This document shows, one piece after another, positions 1 through 5,837 of a stretch of DNA of 6,448 bases; the first letter of the stretch is position 1; the number at the start of each line of letters is the position of its first letter. Where the stretch lies: the NCBI GenBank assembly GCA_009774735.1, contig VSOH01000305.1, positions 1 through 6,448 of the forward strand, read 5' to 3'. Source of the DNA: Clostridiales bacterium. Lineage in GTDB: Bacteria > Bacillota_A > Clostridia > Oscillospirales > Acutalibacteraceae. A model generated the notes under the pieces. The model searched no databases, was not told the DNA's origin, and was given only the letters and a program-made list of their open reading frames with translations. A program made the translations under genes and the position numbers.

Positions 1-1420
1 CAATAACACTATTGATATATTGTAAAGTCTCTTTGAGATTTGCTGTTATTTTATCATTGGTAACATCTACCTCTTTAGACACTTCATCTATACGATTTAC
101 ATTATCGTTAATTACACGGTCACTCGTAATCTGAGAGTCTAAAAAACTATTCGACTCAAGACCGAGTGTAAATTGAAAACCTGCAGGATTTGTCAAATCG
201 AGATTATAATCAGTTAATAACATAATCTCATCAATTCCGTGAGGCTCACTATAAACACGAATGTAATCCCCTATATGGAACGCCTCAATATCAGTATCAG
301 AAAGATGCAAATCAATCGCTTTTACGGATAACTTACCGCTTAATTTAATTTTATCTTGCAGATATGCCCTTGCCTTAGTTAATAAGTGTTTAGGCTCTGC
401 GACATCATCCCACGTCACAACCTCGTAAATCTTTCCATATTTACTAACTGCCTCATCGTTTTGGATATAATCAACACCATTATTTACACTCTTAATTGTA
501 ACGCGTTGATCACCACCGCCTAAAGTGTCCCACTGATACAAAGCATTGCGGAGTGATACAATCTCTTTTTCAATCTCTGCACGTTCTTTATTGAGGTCAC
601 TGTATTCGCTTTTATATTCATCATTTGAGATTTGATTGCTGCTATATTTGCGTTTTAGTTCCGTTATCTTATTTTTGATTTCCTCAACGGATGCATTATT
701 ATTATCAATCGCCTCTTGTATTGCCTCTGCAGACTGATACTCTGTAACCTCTGATAAATTCATACCATAAGGAATTATACAGGTTGCCAAATTGTCGCCT
801 CTGACCTCACTTTCAAGGTCTAACAAATTAACTGCAAATCTAATCTCTTGCGTGGATGTATCAGAATAATCAATTAAATAATCAATATAATTGCCATCGT
901 TCTCATATCTGACGCAAATATAACCACCTAACAAATGGATTAATTTATCGGTTATCTCGCTCCAAGTATTCGGATTGTTGGAATTTGCACGTATAATATA
1001 ATCGTTTGGATCTGTAACTGTAACCTCACCAAGTATAAATTGCTGTTTCGCCTCAACCTGCTCGTTGTGCTGAGATATTAAAAAATCAAGATACTCCCGT
1101 ACCCCTCCTGTAAAATTATACGGGCGTATAATAGAGTCATTAAGATATGCCAAAACTCCCTCAACCTCAACTTTTTTGATTTTATAAAAGCCTACATTAT
1201 CACTAAATACGCGACCTTTAAAAATAATATCCGCATCCTGATATACAGTTATTACAGACTCCATTTTCTTAACCTTATTAAAATAAGGATGCGTCGGCGG
1301 TATTGAAAATGTCAACGAGCCGACTTTATTAACGCCCAAATTAAGCGTAGGTGATAAGAGCGTCAAATCGGCATTTACCGGGTTGTATAATGTAAGTTCA
1401 TCATTCTTTATCAAATACAT
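1..1420 (-). CDS. Phage tail-associated / minor structural protein (Tal-like), C-terminus beyond the window
   Basis: The frame is open for 473 codons from ATG 1420-1418 to the left edge, so the protein is incomplete. The N-terminus resembles the Firmicutes 'phage minor structural protein' family, the tail-tip hub component that follows Dit in siphophages. Visible family marks are the block SLTFSIPPTHPYF near residues 35-47, IIFKGRV at 65-71, IIPYG at 215-219 and RVTIKSVN-GVDYI plus WDDV further on. The usual short link after IIPYG is replaced by about 70 charged residues (224-292) that look like an antiparallel coiled coil. The start overlaps the Dit stop by one base (TGATG), and an AGAGAGGCGG ribosome site lies about 10 bases upstream, so the two genes are translationally coupled. 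A peptidase or fibre domain, if present, would be outside the window. Family placement is confident; exact role in host-wall contact is inferred. Confidence 0.85.
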   Translation of the reverse strand, partial: MYLIKNDELTLYNPVNADLTLLSPTLNLGVNKVGSLTFSIPPTHPYFNKVKKMESVITVYQDADIIFKGRVFSDNVGFYKIKKVEVEGVLAYLNDSIIRPYNFTGGVREYLDFLISQHNEQVEAKQQFILGEVTVTDPNDYIIRANSNNPNTWSEITDKLIHLLGGYICVRYENDGNYIDYLIDYSDTSTQEIRFAVNLLDLESEVRGDNLATCIIPYGMNLSEVTEYQSAEAIQEAIDNNNASVEEIKNKITELKRKYSSNQISNDEYKSEYSDLNKERAEIEKEIVSLRNALYQWDTLGGGDQRVTIKSVNNGVDYIQNDEAVSKYGKIYEVVTWDDVAEPKHLLTKARAYLQDKIKLSGKLSVKAIDLHLSDTDIEAFHIGDYIRVYSEPHGIDEIMLLTDYNLDLTNPAGFQFTLGLESNSFLDSQITSDRVINDNVNRIDEVSKEVDVTNDKITANLKETLQYINSVI

Positions 1421-2058
1421 CAAATAACCGCCTCTCTGTACGTAATAGACACATTACAATCACCCTCAAAGACAAGCACCGTTGCCCCTTTTGATAATTT
1501 AAGAGCAGAGGACTCATAAGTACCCTTACTCAATCTCAATGTGTTTTTGCCATTTATAACGGTAGTGTCTTTATCAACCGTAATTGTTGGTATAACTGTC
1601 ACACCACAATTGTACAAAGATACCTGACGAGACCCGTTAACCCTAAAATTATAAGTTTTAGGGTTAATCGCATAACTGAAAGGCTGAGCATCAACAGTTA
1701 ATTGAAATGTAGCGTAATATCCGCTATCTGTATACTCTACTTTTGCTCTGCCGGTATAATACCAATCCGGATAATCATCAAGTATTATTTCGACTTTTTG
1801 TCCGTGATAGCCCAGCATCGTGTCAATAAGTTCGAGAACGGTCTCTCTTGAGCCGTTCCCGAAAAATTCAAATGATAATGTACGGTTGTTATATGCAACC
1901 TCACCCGTCAAAAACTCGCTTAAATCAATATCGCCATTACGTCCCGGCACTGATACACTATAAGTCTGAGCCGTTGGAGGCGGTAAATCTTTCTTAGTCA
2001 TAACAAGACCCAAATCGTCTCCTGTATGTATGCTATTGTTAATCACAATACCTCTCAT
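1420..2058 (-). CDS. Distal tail protein (Dit-like, Sipho_tail family)
   Basis: A 212-residue protein resembling the Dit family (SPP1 gp19.1, TP901-1 Dit), which forms the hexameric ring joining the tail tube to the tip/baseplate. The family marker is the VPGRNGDIDLSE stretch at residues 37-48, followed by beta-rich sequence such as NRTLSFEFFGNGSRE. The C-terminal part (about 140-212) has the pattern NCGVTVIPTITV ... LSKGATVLVFEGDCNVSITYRE, like the galectin-type C-terminal domain. At 212 residues it is a little shorter than the classical roughly 250-residue members. ATG 2058 follows the tape-measure stop (TAA 2062-2060) after a single base, with GAGGGG inside the tape-measure end as ribosome site, about 8 bases before the start. 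It ends in a TGATG overlap with the next tail gene. It is part of one minus-strand tail operon. Confidence 0.88.
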   Translation of the reverse strand: MRGIVINNSIHTGDDLGLVMTKKDLPPPTAQTYSVSVPGRNGDIDLSEFLTGEVAYNNRTLSFEFFGNGSRETVLELIDTMLGYHGQKVEIILDDYPDWYYTGRAKVEYTDSGYYATFQLTVDAQPFSYAINPKTYNFRVNGSRQVSLYNCGVTVIPTITVDKDTTVINGKNTLRLSKGTYESSALKLSKGATVLVFEGDCNVSITYREAVI

Positions 2059-2059
2059 T

Positions 2060-4855
2060 TTACCAACCCCTCGCTAATTTTGTACTTTTTTCACCTAATG
2101 CCTTATCGTAACCGTCAATCGTTTCACCGATTAAAGCACCTGTATCAAGTATAACTTGTGTACGTTTATCCAGTTTTGTTAATATAGCATCAAGACGATT
2201 TAATAATCCGTTGTCAGTACCTCCACTACTTTTAAAAGTATTTTCAATCTGACGTTTAAGTGTAATGCCATTGATGCCGTCCGACTCACTGAGTATGTTT
2301 TTACGTAATTTTGCCATTGCGTCACCCGGTGCGTCTGACTCGGTAATTCCCTCGCCGACACCCTCAGCCAATCTATAACCAATTTCAGTCTTGAGCAATC
2401 TCGACGGTGAATGAATATCAAACACACTCTTAAGTTTGCTTAAAACTTGGTCTTTAAAGCCGACAATCTTGTTTTTAATCCAATCAACTTTATCGTTTAT
2501 ACCGTTCCATAAGCCCTCTATAATATCTCTGCCAATAGATGTAACCTTGCTCGGAATTTCTTTCAACTTACTCGTAACACCTGATACAACATTGCTCATA
2601 GCATTACGTGCACGATTTACCATATTGCTGCCCCAAGTGGTAACCGTTGTTATAGCACCATTTATAGCGTTAGCAATTTTGCCTGGTAATGTTTTAGCAT
2701 TACTTATAACACCGTTCACCAAATTTTTAATGGCAGTTGTAGCCTTTTCTTTGATTTTGTCGCCCCAAGTCCTGATTTTATCTACTGTACCGACAATCGC
2801 ATTGTATATTTTGCTTGGTAATTCACTAAACCAAGTAACGATTTTCTGTATTAAATCGGGTATTTTTTCAGTAAAAAAGGTCTTGATTTTTTCAAGACCC
2901 TCAGTAAATAAAGTTTTAACTTTTTCAACAAATCCATTGACAAAATTACGAAATCCCTCGCAATTATCATATAGCAGTTTGAACGCTCCGGCAAAAGGAT
3001 TTACAATCAACAACAATAAGGCTTTCCAGTTCTCAGTAAAAAATGTTTTTATCTTTTCAATAAAAGCATTTACTGCATTTGGTATAGTTTCGGTAAAAAA
3101 GATTTTTACCTTGTTCCAAAACTCTGATACAGTATTAGGTATTGTTTCTGTGAAAAATAGTTTCACTTTTTCAAAAAATTCCGATATACTTTCCCAAAGT
3201 CCTTTAAACCATTCGCCAACACTTTTAAACCATTCGCCGACATCCTTAAAAAAGGCTTTTATCTTTTCCCACAGATTATCGACAAACTCTCTGAAAGGCT
3301 CACAATTTTTATACAATGATATAACTATTGCAATAACTGCAGCGATTGCGGCTATTATTGCTACTGCAGGATGAGCGGCTAAAAATCCGCCTAACTTTGA
3401 AACTACCCCCATTACACTTTTTACCGCTGATACTATCTTAGGAGCATATGTTAAAATACTGCCGATTGATGAGACGACTTTACCAACTATAAGCAACATC
3501 GGACCGATAGCAGCAATAATACTTGCTATAACAACTATAATCTTTTTTGTTCCCTCATCAAGTGCAGAAAATTTTGTCGTCCAGTCTTGTATTTTTTCTA
3601 CTATTGCTCTTATCGTCGGCATTAAAATATCGCCAATTTGAATAGCAATGCCCTCAAGAGTTGATTTAAGAATTGTAATCTGACCCTTTAAGTTATCAAG
3701 TTGTATATCGGCTGCTTCTTTTGCTGCATCCTTTGAGTCAGCAATGGCGGCAGTTAAAGTATTAAAATCCTTTTCGCTTGCATTTACAATCGCAGCCCAA
3801 CCGGATACGGCATTTTTTCCCGCTATCGCAGAAATAGCAGCCGTTTGCTCAGCCTCGCTCAAACCGCCTAATTGTGTACGCATATTCTGCATAGTTTTCA
3901 TTAAGTTAATAGAGCCGTCCTCGTTTTCTATTAACTTAATATTATACTGTTCCATAGCAGCAGCAACGCTCTTTGTAGGACTCGCAAGATTTAATAAACC
4001 TTTACGAATAGCAGTACCCGCTTGAGACGCTTTAATACCTGAATTGCCCATTAATCCGGCAGCAACCGCACAATCTTCAAGTGAAATACCCAAAGTACCA
4101 CAAACCGGAGCAGCATATTGAAATGTTTCTCCTAACATCTCAATATTGGTGTTTGCACTGTTGCTTGTTTTTGCAAGTACATCTGCCATACGGCTCGACT
4201 CGTTTGCCCCCATACCAAACGCAGTTAAAGCATCTGTTATAATATCTGAAGTCATAGCCAAGTCAGTACCAGTTGCAGCGGCAGCGTTCATAATGCCCTC
4301 TATACCGACAAGCATTTCCTCACTTTTCCAACCCGCCATAGCCATATATGTAAGTGCATCAGCACTTTCCGATGCACTAAACTTTGTTTTAGATCCCATT
4401 TCAATGGCTTTATCTCGCAGTTTGGTGAACTCATCGCCTGTCGCACCCGAAATAGCCTGAACGTTACTCATCGCACCGTCAAAGTCTGCAGTTGTTTTAA
4501 CCGCTGCGGCACCAACTCCCACAATAACACCCGATACCTTTGACATCTTTTTACCAGCATCAGTAATCTTATCGCCATAGTCAATCATTTTTTCACCGGC
4601 AGCGGCTATCTGCTGAGAATGTACTGAGCCGAAATTTTTTGCCTCTTTTTCAAGACTTTTTAATCTCTCCTCAGTTGCCACAATTTCACGCTGGAAATCT
4701 CTGTATTGTTCTTCCGTGATTTCGTCATTTGCAAATTGTTGCTGTACTTCTGCTGATTTTTCTTTTAAAAGTTGCAGTTTATCTTTGGTCTCACCGATTG
4801 ACTTGTTTAATAAGTCTTGTTTTTGCTGTAAAAGAGTAACATTGCCCGGATCCAT
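2060..4855 (-). CDS. Phage tail tape measure protein, N-terminus apparently truncated
   Basis: A 931-residue protein that sets tail length and fills the tail tube. In order: charged coiled coil (residues 6-75); the TIGR01760/PhageMin_Tail core (about 105-360, with KTTADFDGAMSNVQAISGATG and YMAMAGWKSEEMLVGIEGIMN); hydrophobic segments at about 438-462 and 492-514; a long helical Phe/Trp-rich repeat region (515-700); and the C-terminal FDIHSPSRLLKTEIGYRLAEGVGEGI motif (812-837) seen in many Clostridia tape measures. The start is abnormal. In relatives the equivalent of MDPGNVTLLQQKQ is internal (usually ...LLKLDPGNTELLRQKQ, preceded by roughly 40 residues with an IGGDT motif). Here the codons before ATG read TLLK and then hit a stop (TAA 4876-4874), and no ribosome site precedes the ATG. 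The tail-assembly chaperones normally just upstream are absent. Translation might depend on the overlapping small ORF at 4807-4980. Family identity is very secure; the truncation is inferred from recalled family sequences. Confidence 0.93.
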   Translation of the reverse strand: MDPGNVTLLQQKQDLLNKSIGETKDKLQLLKEKSAEVQQQFANDEITEEQYRDFQREIVATEERLKSLEKEAKNFGSVHSQQIAAAGEKMIDYGDKITDAGKKMSKVSGVIVGVGAAAVKTTADFDGAMSNVQAISGATGDEFTKLRDKAIEMGSKTKFSASESADALTYMAMAGWKSEEMLVGIEGIMNAAAATGTDLAMTSDIITDALTAFGMGANESSRMADVLAKTSNSANTNIEMLGETFQYAAPVCGTLGISLEDCAVAAGLMGNSGIKASQAGTAIRKGLLNLASPTKSVAAAMEQYNIKLIENEDGSINLMKTMQNMRTQLGGLSEAEQTAAISAIAGKNAVSGWAAIVNASEKDFNTLTAAIADSKDAAKEAADIQLDNLKGQITILKSTLEGIAIQIGDILMPTIRAIVEKIQDWTTKFSALDEGTKKIIVVIASIIAAIGPMLLIVGKVVSSIGSILTYAPKIVSAVKSVMGVVSKLGGFLAAHPAVAIIAAIAAVIAIVISLYKNCEPFREFVDNLWEKIKAFFKDVGEWFKSVGEWFKGLWESISEFFEKVKLFFTETIPNTVSEFWNKVKIFFTETIPNAVNAFIEKIKTFFTENWKALLLLIVNPFAGAFKLLYDNCEGFRNFVNGFVEKVKTLFTEGLEKIKTFFTEKIPDLIQKIVTWFSELPSKIYNAIVGTVDKIRTWGDKIKEKATTAIKNLVNGVISNAKTLPGKIANAINGAITTVTTWGSNMVNRARNAMSNVVSGVTSKLKEIPSKVTSIGRDIIEGLWNGINDKVDWIKNKIVGFKDQVLSKLKSVFDIHSPSRLLKTEIGYRLAEGVGEGITESDAPGDAMAKLRKNILSESDGINGITLKRQIENTFKSSGGTDNGLLNRLDAILTKLDKRTQVILDTGALIGETIDGYDKALGEKSTKLARGW
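3002..3172 (-). repeat. 19-residue tandem repeats within the tape measure protein
   Basis: Residues 562-580 and 581-599 are near-identical 19-residue units (EKVKLFFTETIPNTVSEFW and NKVKIFFTETIPNAVNAFI), corresponding to 57-bp DNA repeats. A third, degenerate unit begins at 600 (EKIKTFFTENW). Further copies of the EK[IV]KTxFTE half occur at residues 644 and 655. Tape-measure helices often grow by such units. Confidence 0.8.
3203..3244 (-). repeat. Short 21-bp tandem repeat in the tape measure
   Basis: Two consecutive copies of a seven-residue unit (DVGEWFK then SVGEWFK, residues 538-551) are also visible as a near-identical 21-bp direct repeat in the DNA. It looks like a recent local duplication in the helical repeat region. 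Confidence 0.75.
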
Positions 4856-4980
4856 TTTAAGCAGCGTATAATATTAGGTAATTCCTTTTTACAAGCCTCC
4901 CATATTACGCTATTGTCATTTTTGATATTATCAAATCCATTGAATACAACCGGCTCATAAAACTTGCAATTATGCAACAC
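4807..4980 (-). CDS. Small ORF between antirepressor and tape measure, function unknown, probably a gene fragment
   Basis: A 57-residue frame starting GTG 4980-4978, or TTG one codon later. It lies behind a strong purine tract, CAGGGGGGGTGAT, that looks like a ribosome site. The first roughly 38 residues look protein-like (FYEPVVFNGFDNIKND, then SVIWEACKKELPN). The last part reads out of frame through the first 16 codons of the tape measure and ends at TAA 4809-4807. The frame is the same one as the antirepressor, 8 codons after its TGA. I do not recognise a family. The simplest reading is the 5' end of an early phage gene cut off where it was joined to the tape measure gene. It might also serve to deliver ribosomes to the tape measure ATG, which lies inside it. 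A real functional product is uncertain. Confidence 0.4.
   Translation of the reverse strand: MLHNCKFYEPVVFNGFDNIKNDNSVIWEACKKELPNIIRCLKWIRAMLLFYSKNKTY
4858..4878 (-). other. Probable deletion or rearrangement junction
   Basis: To the left, the sequence is canonical tape measure from the codons for LLKMDPGN onward. To the right, the expected tape-measure N-terminus is absent in all three minus frames and replaced by unrelated early-region sequence. No flanking repeat long enough to explain the join is seen at this spot. A GGATCC site lies at 4848-4853, just inside the tape-measure side. The exact breakpoint cannot be placed to better than about 15 bases. Confidence 0.6.
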
Positions 4981-5001
4981 ATCACCCCCCCTGACACTTA
5001 T

Positions 5002-5334
5002 TCATACATAGCCGCCTGTTTTTCGGATTGTGGGTAAGACCTCGTCAAATACCCAATGTTCAAACTTTTCAGCACTTGGTAATTTGCTGTGAGCAATTAA
5101 ACGGTAGAGGTTGCCCTCGTTGATAAACTTGACTTGCTGTGTACGACCATATTTATCTATGGCGTCACGAATCGTTACCCCATCTTTTTGGCAATGGTCT
5201 AACATTGCTTTACGAGGATTTGAATACCCTAATGATTTTGCGACATCACTGCCACAAAATAAGATATTGCCATTTTCCTCAAGCGTTCTCACCTGTCCGA
5301 ACTGCTCGTTTGTAAATACTTTTAATTCGTTCAT
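5002..5334 (-). CDS. BRO-N domain antirepressor, domain-only form
   Basis: A 110-residue protein consisting of a complete BRO-N (Bro family N-terminal) domain. Family blocks visible are FGQVRTLEENGNILFCGSDV (residues 12-31), AKSLGYSNPRKAMLDHC (32-48) and NEGNLYRLIAHSKLPSAEKF (72-91), followed by WVFDEVLPTIRKTGGY. In phages BRO-N proteins act as antirepressors or DNA-binding early regulators, often with a C-terminal KilAC/ANT domain making 230-270 residues. Here the frame ends with TGA directly after TGGYV, the normal domain boundary, and no C-terminal domain follows in any frame. ATG 5334 is preceded by GGAG with 7 bases spacing. It is downstream of the Cro-like gene on the same strand, separated by a structured leader. 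A role in lifting repression by the repressor at 5921-6304 is inferred from family and position. Confidence 0.85.
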   Translation of the reverse strand: MNELKVFTNEQFGQVRTLEENGNILFCGSDVAKSLGYSNPRKAMLDHCQKDGVTIRDAIDKYGRTQQVKFINEGNLYRLIAHSKLPSAEKFEHWVFDEVLPTIRKTGGYV

Positions 5335-5355
5335 AGTTCATCTCCAATCTTTTTC

Positions 5356-5496
5356 AACCAACCCTTAACTAAACAGCAGAGGTATTGTGACGTAATCAGA
5401 AAGGTCATCATAAAAAAGAATTTTGTCACAACTGTACTCACATTATGTTCGGTAAAGTTGTATACTTTTCCCCTGCTGCTTAACTAAGGGTTGATT
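5356..5496 (-). ncRNA. Candidate structured leader / regulatory RNA upstream of the antirepressor
   Basis: Positions 5470-5496 and 5356-5382 pair over 27 consecutive positions in the minus-strand RNA: 22 Watson-Crick pairs and five G-U pairs, no mismatch. On the plus strand the same five positions would be A-C mismatches, so the pairing favours minus-strand RNA. The 87-base loop holds a further 10-bp hairpin with one mismatch (5452-5461 with 5428-5437). A competing 7-bp pairing (5425-5431 with 5385-5391, GTCACAA/TTGTGAC) shares bases 5428-5431 with it. The 3' arm ends about 10 bases before the antirepressor ribosome site. It may be a cis-acting leader or, if cut, a c4-like antisense RNA. No U-run follows the stem, so it is not a terminator. 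No known Rfam family was recognised with certainty. Confidence 0.55.
5428..5461 (-). promoter_or_regulatory. Inner hairpin in the antirepressor leader
   Basis: ACAACTTTAC (5461-5452 in RNA sense) pairs with GTACAGTTGT (5437-5428), nine of ten positions, around a 14-base loop. Its 3' arm overlaps the GTCACAA segment that could pair instead with TTGTGAC at 5385-5391, giving two mutually exclusive inner folds. Confidence 0.4.
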
Positions 5497-5519
5497 TCCA
5501 TAATACTCAAATCGTTCTC

Positions 5520-5548
5520 AAAAAAGTACAATTTTATTGAACTTTTTT
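5520..5548 (-). terminator. Possible weak intrinsic terminator after the DUF739 gene
   Basis: Two 13-base arms (5536-5548 and 5520-5532) with one mismatch surround a 3-base loop; one arm begins with six A and the other ends in six T, so it would read as hairpin plus U-run on either strand. Only two G-C pairs support it, so it is weak and would allow read-through to the antirepressor. It coincides with operator-like dyad O3, so the two interpretations compete. Confidence 0.35.
5526..5542. promoter_or_regulatory. Operator-like dyad O3
   Basis: GTACAATTTTATTGAAC (plus strand) matches the GTTCAA-N5-TTGAAC arrangement of O1 and O2 with one arm substitution and the same 5-bp spacer. It overlaps the last codons and stop of the DUF739 gene, upstream of the antirepressor leader. 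Binding by the same repressor could control a separate transcript for the leader and antirepressor. It could alternatively be only the core of the hairpin at 5520-5548. Confidence 0.4.
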
Positions 5549-5752
5549 GACAAAAAAATAATATGCAATTTTTTTAGGATTAATAGAGAGTAATTCCACC
5601 GCTTTATCAATCTCTGGTTGCTTAAAAGAAACTTTATTATTCAATTTCAACGACAAACTTCGTTCTGATAAGCCCATAGCAATTGCAAAAGCACTATTAG
5701 TTTTATATTTTTCGACAATTAAACCATTTAGTGCATCATAATTATAAGCCAA
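5534..5752 (-). CDS. DUF739-type Cro-like DNA-binding protein
   Basis: A 72-residue protein matching the DUF739 family of small phage regulators that sit in the Cro position of Firmicutes prophages. The typical pattern is visible: YDALNGLIVEKYKTNSAFA, then AMGLSERSLSLKLNNKV, QPEIDKAVELLSI and the terminal YFFVKKVQ. The helix-turn-helix covers about residues 19-38, with SERSLSLKLN as recognition helix. The start is TTG at 5752-5750. No in-frame ATG lies nearby, and AGGAGGTGAT at 5767-5758 is an almost perfect ribosome site at correct spacing. It is the first gene of the minus-strand early operon, transcribed divergently from the repressor, from the promoter at 5803-5831. By position and family it should repress the repressor promoter or its own operon; its binding site is not proven, but the dyad at 5807-5819 is a candidate. 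Confidence 0.82.
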   Translation of the reverse strand: MAYNYDALNGLIVEKYKTNSAFAIAMGLSERSLSLKLNNKVSFKQPEIDKAVELLSINPKKIAYYFFVKKVQ

Positions 5753-5757
5753 TATAT

Positions 5758-5767
5758 ATCACCTCCT
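5758..5767 (-). promoter_or_regulatory. Ribosome binding site for the DUF739 gene, fixes a TTG start
   Basis: AGGAGGTGAT on the minus strand, near-complete complement to the 16S rRNA end, five bases before TTG 5752. Its strength and spacing support the non-ATG start. Confidence 0.8.
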
Positions 5768-5779
5768 GTAACGAATTAC

Positions 5780-5796
5780 GTTCAATGTTTTTGAAC
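5780..5796. promoter_or_regulatory. Operator O1, GTTCAA-N5-TTGAAC dyad
   Basis: GTTCAATGTTTTTGAAC has perfect 6-bp inverted arms. It covers roughly +1 to +17 of the minus-strand promoter, so a bound repressor would block that promoter. O2 shares 14 of 17 bases. Confidence 0.7.
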
Positions 5797-5802
5797 AATT
5801 TC

Positions 5803-5831
5803 ATTCTAACACGGTGTTATCACTTTGTCAA
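5803..5831 (-). promoter_or_regulatory. Early lytic promoter (PR-like) for DUF739 and antirepressor genes
   Basis: On the minus strand, TTGACA (5831-5826) and TAGAAT (5808-5803) are separated by exactly 17 bases, a near-consensus sigma-A promoter. The predicted start point is about 5796, at the edge of operator O1, with a leader of about 44 bases to the TTG start. Confidence 0.82.
5807..5819. promoter_or_regulatory. Second-type operator inside the early promoter
   Basis: TAACACGGTGTTA is a 13-bp perfect dyad with one central base, lying in the 17-bp spacer of the minus-strand promoter and touching its -10. Its sequence is unrelated to O1-O3, so it may bind a different protein, the DUF739 product being the obvious candidate. 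Confidence 0.5.
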
Positions 5832-5837
5832 CAAAAA

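Larger units (their letters stand above)
2906..3316 (-). repeat. Duplicated segment in the tape measure, two copies 114 residues apart
   Basis: Residues 514-536 (beginning LYKNCEPFREFV) and 628-650 (beginning LYDNCEGFRNFV) match at 13 of 23 positions, and each runs into an EK[IV]K block. Their offset, 114 residues, equals six 19-residue units. That suggests the region 514-650 arose by duplication of larger blocks as well as single units. Confidence 0.6.

Noticed and set aside
2200..2427. Minus-strand 75-codon open frame inside the tape measure
   Set aside because: Lies within the tape measure coding sequence in another frame; no recognisable domain or start signal.
2436..3374. Long plus-strand open frame of 312 codons, and others at 3744-4025 and 4146-4460
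   Set aside because: They lie entirely opposite the tape measure gene, have no ribosome sites, and encode low-complexity hydrophobic text that mirrors the repetitive tape measure sequence.
4985..4991. Run of seven C (G7 on the minus strand) as a phase-variation tract
   Set aside because: It lies after the antirepressor stop and before the small ORF start, so length change would not shift a reading frame; it more likely forms part of a ribosome site.
5111..5368. Plus-strand open frame opposite the antirepressor
   Set aside because: Shadow of a well-supported BRO-N gene, without a ribosome site.
5356..5496. Transposable element (MITE) with 27-bp terminal inverted repeats
   Set aside because: No target-site duplication is visible at the ends, and the pairing is perfect only as minus-strand RNA with G-U pairs, which a DNA transposon would not require.
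5356..5496. Retron-type RNA flanked by inverted repeats
   Set aside because: No reverse transcriptase is encoded anywhere in the window, and the next gene is a BRO-N antirepressor.
5505..5535. Separate promoter for the antirepressor leader (TTGTAC ... TATTAT, minus strand)
   Set aside because: The spacing is 20 bases and no better -35 is present, so I did not list it as a feature, although the nearby operator-like dyad keeps it possible.
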